In this document: one piece after another, positions 8,897-16,930 of the stretch | Layout: every line of letters starts with the position of its first letter | Position numbering within the stretch: the first letter of the stretch is position 1 | Source of the DNA: Pontibacterium granulatum | GTDB taxonomy: Bacteria; Pseudomonadota; Gammaproteobacteria; Pseudomonadales; Balneatricaceae | Length of the DNA stretch: 64,000 nt | Reading direction: 5' to 3' | Assembly: GCF_029961155.1 (NCBI RefSeq) | Contig: NZ_JASBRH010000002.1 | Location: 62,001 to 126,000, forward strand | Notes under the pieces: model-generated | What the model saw: only the letters and a program-made list of their open reading frames with translations | Told to the model about the DNA's origin: nothing | The model's database searches: none | Translations under genes and position numbers: made by a program

Positions 8897-10477
8897 TCAG
8901 ATGGTTACGTCTGCGGTTGTTTCTTCGCGGCGAGGGGGATGAACCGCTACCGGCACTGGAGCCACGGCTGGCTGTAGACGGTATTCGTCTTCCCGTAACC
9001 AACGCACCAGGGAGATCGCCATAATGGCGGTGATGAACAGTTGCGGCAGAGCAAGTGTGATCGCCGCGGTCTGCAGCGCTTTCAGACCGCCAACAAACAA
9101 CAGGCTGAGTGGCAGTCCTGCCAGGGCAAACGCCCAGAACAGACGGTGCCAGCGCGCCGGATGTTCATCTTCCTTCAGCTCGACCGTTGCGACAGCCGCC
9201 ATGGTGTAGGCTGCCGAGTCAAACTGGGTGGCGAGGAAGATCAGGGCCAGAATACAGAACAGGGGCAGTATGATGCTGGACAACGGCAAGGAGTTGATCA
9301 CTGCGATAATGGCCGTTGGCGCATCCTTTTCATTCAGCAATGTGGTCACAGACAGGATGTCGTTCAACTCCAGATGCATAGCATAGTTGCCCAGTGCACC
9401 GAAGTAGGCCCAGCAACCCAGGCTGCCAAAGATCAGCATACCGGCGATAACCTGGCGAATGGTGCAGCCGCGGGAGATCTTGGCGACAAACAGCCCCATA
9501 AATGGACCGTACGCGATCCACCACGCCCAGTAGAAAATAGTCCAGCCTTCCGGGAAACCGGAATTGGTCACCGGATCGGTCCAGAAGTTCATGCGTATAA
9601 AGTTCTGGAACATCAGACCGATGCCGTTGGTGGTGGTTTTGAGGATAAACAGGGTCGGACCCACCGCGACAATGAAGACCAGTAGGGCGATTGCCAACCA
9701 GACATTGATATCACTCAGCACCTTAATCCCTTTCTTCAGACCGGAGTACGCGCTGATACCAAAGATGGCTGTGCAGAGCAGCATGACAAATACGCTCAGG
9801 CCCATGGTGTTCTCGATACCCAGGATATCGCTCAGACCCGCTGCCACCATCGGTGTGCCCAGGCCCAGGCTGGTGCCGACACCACCCAGCAAACCAAACA
9901 TAAATAGAATATCGATAACACGACCCAGCGGGCCGTGGGCATGTTTGCCGATCACGCCTTCGCAGGCAGCACTGAGTTTCAATTCCGGCTGCTTGCGGAC
10001 ATGGTAGAGGTACGCCAGAGGAATGGCAGGAACCCCATAGAACGCCCAGGCGGTTATGCCCCAGTGGAACATGCCGTAGGTAGCAGCCCATTCTGCGGCG
10101 GCATCAGAGTTTGCTTCAATGCCCAGTGGTGGTGACTGCAGATAATACGCCCACTCGATCACACCCCAATACAGAATACCGGAACCGATACCGGCGCAGA
10201 ACAGCATGCCGGCCCAGCTAAAAGCGGTGAATTCCGGTTTATCTTCAGGACTACCCAGTTTTACTTGCCCGTAACGGCTCATTGCCAGCCAGACCAGCAG
10301 AACAACAGCCGCGATCCCGCCCCAGAGATAAAGAATGCCAAATTTAGACGTCATGATGCCGAAGGCAGCATTGATAAATGCATTCGCTTGCTCGGGCATG
10401 GCTAGCAAGGGAACGCAGATGCCGAGCAGTACCACCAATGTGGTGACGAAGGTCGGCCAGTCAGTACGAATACCCAT
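8897..10477 (-). CDS. BCCT-family betaine/carnitine/choline-type transporter
   Basis: The 526-residue inner-membrane protein has 12 hydrophobic segments and the BCCT hallmarks. One is the glycine-betaine box around GMFHWGITAWAFYGVPAIPL; the other is the aromatic transmembrane-8 motif around WTIFYWAWWIAYGPFMGLFVA. BCCT proteins import quaternary ammonium or sulfonium zwitterions, or exchange them. The C-terminal tail is short and lacks an obvious osmosensing extension, so a catabolic rather than osmotic role is likely. It is the first gene of the operon with two enolase-superfamily enzymes. The start is set at ATG 10477, with gagg 8 nt upstream; a longer frame to 10567 would run into the promoter. 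Confidence 0.9.
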   Translation of the reverse strand: MGIRTDWPTFVTTLVVLLGICVPLLAMPEQANAFINAAFGIMTSKFGILYLWGGIAAVVLLVWLAMSRYGQVKLGSPEDKPEFTAFSWAGMLFCAGIGSGILYWGVIEWAYYLQSPPLGIEANSDAAAEWAATYGMFHWGITAWAFYGVPAIPLAYLYHVRKQPELKLSAACEGVIGKHAHGPLGRVIDILFMFGLLGGVGTSLGLGTPMVAAGLSDILGIENTMGLSVFVMLLCTAIFGISAYSGLKKGIKVLSDINVWLAIALLVFIVAVGPTLFILKTTTNGIGLMFQNFIRMNFWTDPVTNSGFPEGWTIFYWAWWIAYGPFMGLFVAKISRGCTIRQVIAGMLIFGSLGCWAYFGALGNYAMHLELNDILSVTTLLNEKDAPTAIIAVINSLPLSSIILPLFCILALIFLATQFDSAAYTMAAVATVELKEDEHPARWHRLFWAFALAGLPLSLLFVGGLKALQTAAITLALPQLFITAIMAISLVRWLREDEYRLQPAVAPVPVAVHPPRREETTADVTI

Positions 10478-10554
10478 CTTAGGTACCTCATTTATTTTTA
10501 TTTGTCTGAATCGGTCTTTCCGAATTGTTCGTTTAGTGAACAAGAACAGGGTGG

Positions 10555-10602
10555 ATAATATCATCATATTGTAGATTGTCCAACAATCTACAATATGATG
10601 AT
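10555..10602 (-). promoter_or_regulatory. BCCT operon promoter overlapped by a 20-bp perfect inverted repeat (FadR-type operator)
   Basis: Reading leftward, TTGGAC (10583-10578) and TATTAT (10560-10555) are separated by exactly 17 bp, a good sigma-70 promoter. Over it lies a perfect inverted repeat with 20-bp arms (10560-10579 and 10583-10602) and a 3-nt centre. The core TTGTCCAACAA fits the TNGTNNNACNA pattern known for FadR-subfamily regulators. A bound repressor would block RNA polymerase directly. The downstream gntR gene is the obvious candidate. Confidence 0.75.
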
Positions 10603-10751
10603 TGAAATTATATGCCTAAAAGCTCATCGCTTTAGTGATGCAAAAGCAGCACAACGTGGTATCTGATGTTAGAGCTTAGGCGCTTGGTAAACGGTGGATG
10701 CTGCAGGAAAGATGGAGGTTCTAAGGTTGTTTGGGAGTTATGTGGGTCGCA

Positions 10752-10787
10752 AAAAAGCCACCCTGAGCTAAGCTTCAGGGTAAATTT
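10752..10787 (-). terminator. Hairpin with T tracts on both sides, possible terminator
   Basis: The stem accctga/tcagggt (10760-10766, 10775-10781) encloses a small agct/agct element. On the minus strand it is followed by ggcttttttg, and on the plus strand by aaattttt. It lies between the BCCT promoter and the DUF1289 gene and could stop leftward readthrough from the ABC exporter side. Confidence 0.5.
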
Positions 10788-10829
10788 TTGTTTCTTGAAC
10801 AGGACAAGGTAAGTCGGAGAGACTCAAGG

Positions 10830-11015
10830 ATGCAGATGAAAAGGAACACCGCCCCCTGTGTGCGCAACTGTTGCCTGGATGAGCACGATATCTGTCTCGG
10901 ATGCGGGCGCTCGCTGGAGCAGATCCTCAATTGGAGTGAAGTCGATCAGGCGCAGCGCCAGCTCTGGTTGGACGAGGCGGCCGAGCGACGGCAAAAGCGC
11001 CGCTTGTCGATCTGA
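10830..11015 (+). CDS. DUF1289 family cysteine-rich small protein
   Basis: The 61-residue product has the DUF1289 pattern: Cys-rich CVRNCCLDEHDICLGCGRSL followed by a helical, basic C-terminus (EAAERRQKRR). Four closely spaced cysteines suggest a small metal-binding site. The family is widespread in proteobacteria and has no established function. The ATG at 10830 has ggaga about 10 nt upstream; the ATG at 10836 is an alternative. It is a lone plus-strand gene next to the leftward ABC exporter genes, with its stop 11 nt from theirs. Confidence 0.8.
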   Translation: MQMKRNTAPCVRNCCLDEHDICLGCGRSLEQILNWSEVDQAQRQLWLDEAAERRQKRRLSI

Positions 11016-11025
11016 ATTACCTGAT

Positions 11026-12810
11026 TTAACTGAGCATCTCCACCCGCTTCGCTTGCTGCTGAAGCTGGTACATGGAGCGGTATAAACCCGCCTCTTTGCC
11101 CATCAACGCGCTGTGGGTACCCCTTTCCTCAATCCGTCCGTGGGACAGTACCAGTATCTGGCCGGCGTGTTTAATCGTCGAAAGCCGGTGCGCCACAATG
11201 ATCATGGTAACCTGGCCGTGTAACTCTTTCAGCGCCCGCTGGATCACCTGTTCTGTTTCACTGTCCACATTGGCGGTCGCTTCATCGAGCAGCAGAATGC
11301 GCGGTGATGCAGCCAGGGCTCTGGCGATCACCAGTTGCTGACGCTGGCCGGTGGAAAGGCGGGTGCCGCCTTCACCCAGCAGAGTGTCGAGACCCTCCGG
11401 CAGTTGCATAAGGGTGTTGCTCAGGTGGGCTTGCTGTGCGGCGCGCAGCAGTTCAGCTTCTGGAAGACCGCGGCCCATATCGATGTTATCGCGTAGGGTG
11501 CCGGCAACGATGAACGGCTCCTGCGGAATCAGGCCGATACCCCGGCGCAGGTTGTCGTGGCTGAAACTTTCCAGCGGCTGGCCATCCAGTTGGATAGCAT
11601 CCGGGTTGCCCTGATAAAAGTTGAGCAGCAGGCTGAGCAGGGTGCTCTTGCCGCTGCCGGTATGGCCAACGATTGCATAGAGTTCGCCCGGTTGCAGGCT
11701 GAAGCTGATATCGTGCAGCACCGGTTTATCTGCCTGATAGGCGAAGTTGAGATGGGACACCGATAAGCGACCTTCGCTGACCTGTGCCGGGGTGTTGTGG
11801 TACTGCTGCTCGTTTTCCTCGATCAGGGTGTGGACGCGGTCCCCAGCCACCATCGCCTGCTGGTAGAGGTTGAAGCGTTGGGTCACTTCGGCCAGCGGTT
11901 CGGTAAACCGGCCCAGGTAGTTAAGGAAGGCGTAAAGCACCCCGACTTCGGCCACACCGGTGGTGACCTGCAAGCCAAACATCCAGATGATCGCGACCAG
12001 CACCAGAACACTGAGCAGGTCGATGGCCGGGCGCAGCAGCAGGGCGCTCACCTTGATGGTGCGCATGCGGGCGCGGTAGTAATCGTCGTTGACAGCATCG
12101 AACTTGCCGATAAAGCGCTGTTGCTGGTTGGTGGCCTGCAAGACCGACATGCCGGCGATCGATTCGCTGACGTTGGCGTTGATCTCGGAGCGTAGGTGGC
12201 GACTGTGCTGCACCGCCGGACCGCTGAACTTTTCGTACAGAAAGATCACGCCAACGACGGTGGGAATCAGCAGGGCAGACGCCAGCATCAGTTGAAGGTC
12301 CAGCAGCGCCATGGCAATCAGGATGCCCACCAACAGGATCAGGTTGCTCATTACCACCGACAGAAACTGCACGTAGAGATCCTTGATCGCTTCGGTGTCG
12401 TTGGTGATACGGCTGACCAACTGGCCGGTGCGGGCATGATCGAAATAGGCCATCGGCAGGTTGAGTACGTGCTTGAAGGCGCGCTGACGGATGTCCTGCA
12501 CCGCATTCAGCGCCATGGTGGTGAAATGCATGGTCTGCTTGTAACGCAGCCAGGCGGCTGCAACCTGCGTCACCAGATACAGGCCCAACAGGATGCCCAG
12601 CGCCTGGGTATCAAAGTTGCGTGGCATCAGGTAGTCATCGATAAATACCTTGCCCAGGTAAGGACCGAACACGTCGGCCGCAGTCGCCAGCAGCAGGAAA
12701 ATCGTGGCTTTGCTGAGTAGGGCCTTGTCGCCATAGATATAAGCCGACAGCAGCTGGAAGGTGCCGCGGCGATTGTGGTGTTTTGCAATGCGCTGCTGAT
12801 TATCGTTCAT
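11026..12810 (-). CDS. Heterodimeric ABC multidrug-type exporter, MdlB-like subunit
   Basis: The 594-residue half-transporter has six transmembrane helices in about the first 320 residues, then an ATPase domain. It carries Walker A GHTGSGKST, a signature LSTGQ (degenerate from LSGGQ) and a canonical Walker B LLLDEATA with the catalytic Glu. The start is ATG 12810, 11 nt inside the upstream mdlA-like gene, so the two are co-translated. In this pair one ATP site should be degenerate, as in TM287/288-type exporters: this subunit supplies the weak signature to that site and the active Walker B to the other. The substrate is unknown. Confidence 0.88.
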   Translation of the reverse strand: MNDNQQRIAKHHNRRGTFQLLSAYIYGDKALLSKATIFLLLATAADVFGPYLGKVFIDDYLMPRNFDTQALGILLGLYLVTQVAAAWLRYKQTMHFTTMALNAVQDIRQRAFKHVLNLPMAYFDHARTGQLVSRITNDTEAIKDLYVQFLSVVMSNLILLVGILIAMALLDLQLMLASALLIPTVVGVIFLYEKFSGPAVQHSRHLRSEINANVSESIAGMSVLQATNQQQRFIGKFDAVNDDYYRARMRTIKVSALLLRPAIDLLSVLVLVAIIWMFGLQVTTGVAEVGVLYAFLNYLGRFTEPLAEVTQRFNLYQQAMVAGDRVHTLIEENEQQYHNTPAQVSEGRLSVSHLNFAYQADKPVLHDISFSLQPGELYAIVGHTGSGKSTLLSLLLNFYQGNPDAIQLDGQPLESFSHDNLRRGIGLIPQEPFIVAGTLRDNIDMGRGLPEAELLRAAQQAHLSNTLMQLPEGLDTLLGEGGTRLSTGQRQQLVIARALAASPRILLLDEATANVDSETEQVIQRALKELHGQVTMIIVAHRLSTIKHAGQILVLSHGRIEERGTHSALMGKEAGLYRSMYQLQQQAKRVEMLS

Positions 12811-14539
12811 CCAGTGCCGCCTCCATCTGCTGGTAGGTCCACATGCGGCTGTACCAGCCATCCTGCTGCGTCAGGCTGTTGTGGTGACCCCGTTCGCTGA
12901 TCTCCCCATGGTTGAGTACCAGGATTTCGTCGGCATCCTCGATGGCCGAGAGGCGGTGGCTGATAATGATCACGCTGCGATTCTGGGTGTCACTGCGGAG
13001 ATGCTGCAGGATCTGTTGTTCGGTATGTACATCCACTGCCGACAGGGCATCGTCCAGAATCAACACCGGTGCATCGGTGATCAGGGCACGGGCGATTGCC
13101 AGGCGCTGGCGCTGTCCGCCCGACAGGGTGATACCACGCTCACCCACCTGGGTGTCGTACCCCTCGGGGAAGCGCTGGATATCTTCGTCCAGCGCCGCAA
13201 TCCGGGCCGCGTGGCGGATCTCTTCGCGGGATGCATCCGGTTTCGCCAGCGCAATGTTGTCTGCGATGCTGAGGCTGAACAGGAAGCTGTCCTGTGGCAC
13301 GTAGGCAAAACAGGCGCGCAGCTCATGCAGCGAGAGATCCTGCAACGGCGTGCCGTCGATACGGATCTGCGCGGTGCCGGATTCCCAATGACGCGTCAGC
13401 AGCTGGATCAGCGTGGTTTTGCCCGACCCGGTTGGACCGGCGATCCCCAGACGTTTGCCGGGGGGCAGGGCGAAGTTCAGGCCTTTCAGGATCTGTGGGC
13501 CGCCAGACTCGTAGCCGAAGTTGAGATTTGCCACTTCAATCGCGGGTGTCTGCGGGCGTGTCTCTCCGCGATCATCGATGGTATCGGCGGTATTGAGCAG
13601 CTCATCTACCCGTTTGAATGCCGCACTGCCCCGTTCAACGATGTTCAGCAGCCAGCCAAAGGCCCACATAGGCCAGATCAGTTGGCCCATGTAGAGGGTA
13701 AAGCTGGCCAGCTTGCCGACCGTGAGTTCCTGTTGCCACACCAGCCAACCGCCGACCGCCAGGATCAGCAGCAGCGAGGTGGTCAGGCAGAGGTAGATCA
13801 CCGGTTCGTACAGGGCTTCGTAGCGAGCCACCTGGTAGTTACAGCGTGCGGCTTTTTCGGCGATGCCGTTAAAGGTATCGCTTTCCGCCTGCTCTCGTCC
13901 CATCGCCTTGACCAGCCGGATGCCGGCCAGCGCTTGCTGGGTCTGGTTGTTCAGATCGGAAAAACGCTCCAGTGACTCCTGAAAGTGTTGATGAACGGAA
14001 CGGGAGATCTTGTAAAAGCCGTAGCCCATCAGCGGGAACGGCAGCAGGGCGATCAGTGTCAGGCGCCAGTCGATGGCAAACAGCATCATGGCGATTACCA
14101 GAACAAAGGTGAGCGCACCGTCGAAGCCGGACAGCACACCTTCACCGGCCGCCAGCTCGATGGCATCGATATCGTTGGTGGCCTTGGCCATCAGGTCGCC
14201 GGTACTTTGCTGGCTGTAGAAGGCCGGTCCCAATCGGGTCAGGCGCTGGTAGAAACGCTGGCGCAGGATGCCGCCCAAGCGGTAGGAGGTGCCAAACAGG
14301 ATCAGGCGCCAACCTACACGTAACAGATAGATCAACAGACCCATGACCAGCAGCACCAGCAGATACTGTTCAACCGGGCGGCTCAGTTTGCCTTCGGCCA
14401 GCAACAGGTCGATGGTCTGGCCGATCAGGTAGGGCAGAGCGGCGTTGAGCAGGGCAACGCCTGCCAGCATCATCAGGGCCAGGGCATAAGTGCGCCGGTT
14501 GGCTTTAAAAAACCACGCCAGTTGGTGAAACAATTGCAT
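12800..14539 (-). CDS. Heterodimeric ABC multidrug-type exporter, MdlA-like subunit
   Basis: The 579-residue half-transporter starts MQLFHQLAWFFKANRRTYAL, resembling MdlA/SmdA proteins. Six transmembrane helices are followed by an ATPase domain with Walker A GPTGSGKTT, a perfect LSGGQ signature, and Walker B ending LILDD, where Asp replaces the catalytic Glu. The Asp here and the LSTGQ of the partner belong to the same composite ATP site, so the asymmetry is internally consistent. It overlaps the mdlB-like gene by 11 nt. The exported compound cannot be inferred. Confidence 0.88.
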   Translation of the reverse strand: MQLFHQLAWFFKANRRTYALALMMLAGVALLNAALPYLIGQTIDLLLAEGKLSRPVEQYLLVLLVMGLLIYLLRVGWRLILFGTSYRLGGILRQRFYQRLTRLGPAFYSQQSTGDLMAKATNDIDAIELAAGEGVLSGFDGALTFVLVIAMMLFAIDWRLTLIALLPFPLMGYGFYKISRSVHQHFQESLERFSDLNNQTQQALAGIRLVKAMGREQAESDTFNGIAEKAARCNYQVARYEALYEPVIYLCLTTSLLLILAVGGWLVWQQELTVGKLASFTLYMGQLIWPMWAFGWLLNIVERGSAAFKRVDELLNTADTIDDRGETRPQTPAIEVANLNFGYESGGPQILKGLNFALPPGKRLGIAGPTGSGKTTLIQLLTRHWESGTAQIRIDGTPLQDLSLHELRACFAYVPQDSFLFSLSIADNIALAKPDASREEIRHAARIAALDEDIQRFPEGYDTQVGERGITLSGGQRQRLAIARALITDAPVLILDDALSAVDVHTEQQILQHLRSDTQNRSVIIISHRLSAIEDADEILVLNHGEISERGHHNSLTQQDGWYSRMWTYQQMEAALDER

Positions 14540-14580
14540 CTGCAGGTGAGTCCGTTGCTGTCTGCGGGAAAGTTAGGGTC

Positions 14581-14625
14581 AGGAGCCTGCTGGGGTTGAC
14601 CGAGCATGAAACCCAACAGGCTCCT
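14581..14625. repeat. 17-bp imperfect inverted repeat between the VWA and ABC exporter genes
   Basis: aggagcctgctggggtt (14581-14597) pairs with aaacccaacaggctcct (14609-14625) at all but two positions across an 11-nt loop. Neither side has a good T tract. It may be a weak terminator or processing site after the VWA gene. Confidence 0.55.
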
Positions 14626-14719
14626 AGTTTACAGCGTAGACCGGGTTGAGGTGCAGAGGGAGAGGAGCCGCATAACTGCAACAGAGTGATGCGGCGAATG
14701 TATGGAAAGTAGCGCAGGC

Positions 14720-15895
14720 CTACCTGGACAGGTACTTGATGCCCTGTTCGATGCCGTCGAGTGTCAGTGGATACATCCGGTCCTCCATGATCTGCTGGAT
14801 CATGCTGATGCTGTGGGTGTAGTTCCAGTAGCGCTGCTGACTCGGATTGAGCCAGATAACCTTGTCCCAGGTCGCCTTGATGCGTTGCAGCCAGACTTGG
14901 CCCGGCTCATCATTCATGTGCTCCACACTGCCGAAACGGTCGACGATCTCGTAGGGAGACATGGACGCATCGCCGATAAAAATCACCCGGTAGTCGGGGC
15001 CGTAGGTGTGTAATACGTCGAGGGTGGGGATCTTCTCGGCAAAACGGCGGCTGTTGTCCTTCCAGACGTGCTCGTAAACACAGTTGTGGAAGTAGAAGTA
15101 TTCCAGGTGCTTGAACTCGGTGCGGGCGGCGGAGAACAATTCCTCACACATACGGATATAGGGATCCATGGAACCACCCACATCCAGAAAGAGCAGTACC
15201 TTGGCGGCGTTGTGACGCTCGGGCACCATCTTGATGTCCAAGAGGCCAGCGTTGTTGGCGGTGGACTGGATTGTGTCGTCCAGATCCAGCTCATCGGCGG
15301 CACCGCTGCGGGCAAACTGGCGCAGCTTGCGCAGGGCTACCTTGATGTTGCGGGTGCCCAGCTCGACGCTGTCATCCAGATTGCGGAACTGGCGTTTCTC
15401 CCACACTTTTACCGCACGTTTGTTTTTGCTCTCGCCGCCGACCCGAATCCCCTCCGGGTTGTAACCACTGTGCCCGAACGGTGAAGTGCCACCGGTGCCG
15501 ATCCACTTATTCCCGCCGGAGTGGCGTTCCTTCTGCTCGTTCAGCCGCTCTTTAAGGGTATCGAGCAGGGCTTCGAGTCCCCCCATGGCCTCAATCTCGG
15601 CCTTCTCTTCGTCGGAGAGCTGGCGCAGGAAATTGGCTTCCAGCCAGTGCTCCGGGATCAGTGCGTCGGTAAAGTCTTCGACCAGTTCCAGATCCTTGAA
15701 GTAGGCACCGAAGGCCTGATCGAAGCGGTCGAAGTACTTCTCGTCCTTGATCAGGCAGGTCCGCGCGAGCAGGTAGAATTCGTCTGCACTGCAGAAAGCC
15801 AGTCGCGCTTGCAGGGCTTCCAGCAGGATCAGCAGCTCCTTGATGGTGACCGGAACACCACTCTTACGCAGGTGGTAGAAGAGGTCGATCAGCAT
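14720..15895 (-). CDS. CoxE-like von Willebrand factor A domain protein
   Basis: The 391-residue cytoplasmic protein ends in a VWA-like domain whose metal-site motif reads LDVGGSMDPY near residue 235. A second conserved stretch, FIGDASMSPYEI, is near residue 310. Proteins of this family are encoded beside MoxR AAA+ ATPases and are thought to act with them as chaperones for metalloenzyme or cofactor insertion. Its ATG overlaps the stop of the MoxR gene (TGATG), so the two are translationally coupled. No client enzyme gene is adjacent, and its target is unknown. Confidence 0.85.
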   Translation of the reverse strand: MLIDLFYHLRKSGVPVTIKELLILLEALQARLAFCSADEFYLLARTCLIKDEKYFDRFDQAFGAYFKDLELVEDFTDALIPEHWLEANFLRQLSDEEKAEIEAMGGLEALLDTLKERLNEQKERHSGGNKWIGTGGTSPFGHSGYNPEGIRVGGESKNKRAVKVWEKRQFRNLDDSVELGTRNIKVALRKLRQFARSGAADELDLDDTIQSTANNAGLLDIKMVPERHNAAKVLLFLDVGGSMDPYIRMCEELFSAARTEFKHLEYFYFHNCVYEHVWKDNSRRFAEKIPTLDVLHTYGPDYRVIFIGDASMSPYEIVDRFGSVEHMNDEPGQVWLQRIKATWDKVIWLNPSQQRYWNYTHSISMIQQIMEDRMYPLTLDGIEQGIKYLSR

Positions 15896-16740
15896 CAGCG
15901 GTTATCCCGACGGGCCATAAAGGCCAGGCGCTGCAACATGTGAAGATCCTGTTCGTTCTTCAACAGGGCACCGTACAGCGGCGGCATCGCCTGGCTTGGA
16001 TCGCGGTTGATCAGGGCGTCGCGGGAGATGTCGTCGGACAGCAGCAGTTTCAGCCAGTCGATCAGTTCGGAGGTGGATGGTTTCTTGCGCAGGCCGTTCA
16101 CGTTGCGTACCTGGAAGAAGATCTCCAGCGCTTCGCGCACCAGCTCCTGCTTGATCTCGGGGAAGTGCACATCCACGATCTGATGCATGGTCGCCTGGTC
16201 GGGGAAATTGATGTAGTGGAAGAAGCAGCGGCGCAGGAAGGCGTCCGGCAGCTCCTTCTCGTTGTTGGAGGTGATGATAATGATCGGGCGGTGCTTGGCT
16301 TGTACGCGTTCGCCGGTTTCGTAAACAAAGAACTCCATCTTATCCAGCTCGACCAGCAGGTCGTTCGGGAACTCGATGTCAGCTTTATCCACTTCGTCGA
16401 TCAGCAGTACCACCTGCTCGTCGGCGTCGAATGCCTGCCACAACATCCCTTTTTTGATGTAGTTGGCGATGTCGTGCACCCGGTCGTCACCCAGCTGGGA
16501 GTCGCGCAGGCGGCTTACCGCATCGTATTCGTACAGACCCTGCTGGGCTTTGGTGGTGGATTTGATGTGCCAGCGCAGCAGCTTTTTGCCTAGGGAGGCG
16601 GCAACTTCTTCCGCCAGCATGGTTTTACCGGTGCCCGGCTCGCCTTTGATCAGCAGTGGGCGCTGCAGCGTAATGGCGGCGTTAACAGCCATCTGCAGGT
16701 CTTCGGTGGCTACGTACTGGTCGGTACCTTCAAATCTCAT
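15895..16740 (-). CDS. MoxR-family AAA+ ATPase
   Basis: The 281-residue protein starts MRFEGTDQYVATEDLQMAV and has Walker A GEPGTGKTM at about residues 35-43, Walker B VVLLIDEVDKAD, and a sensor-1 stretch IIITSNNEKELPDAFLRRC containing the arginine finger region. MoxR ATPases partner with VWA proteins to assemble or activate other complexes. The start at 16740 is supported by aggagg 9 nt upstream; the open frame to 16791 is discarded. It is the promoter-proximal gene of a two-gene operon with the VWA protein. Confidence 0.9.
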   Translation of the reverse strand: MRFEGTDQYVATEDLQMAVNAAITLQRPLLIKGEPGTGKTMLAEEVAASLGKKLLRWHIKSTTKAQQGLYEYDAVSRLRDSQLGDDRVHDIANYIKKGMLWQAFDADEQVVLLIDEVDKADIEFPNDLLVELDKMEFFVYETGERVQAKHRPIIIITSNNEKELPDAFLRRCFFHYINFPDQATMHQIVDVHFPEIKQELVREALEIFFQVRNVNGLRKKPSTSELIDWLKLLLSDDISRDALINRDPSQAMPPLYGALLKNEQDLHMLQRLAFMARRDNR

Positions 16741-16930
16741 CCAACATTTCCTCCTATGTCCGGAACCGGCAGTGTACCAAAAGCGTTTCACTGGGTACTA
16801 ATGAATAAGGGTAATCATGTAATCCGGTGTGATCCATTTGTGTTAAAAATGACCAGTCCGGTTCTATTTAAGGGGTACTGACGGTAGTATTGCTGGACGT
16901 CTGATTTGAGATCTATTGATTGGAAGGTGT

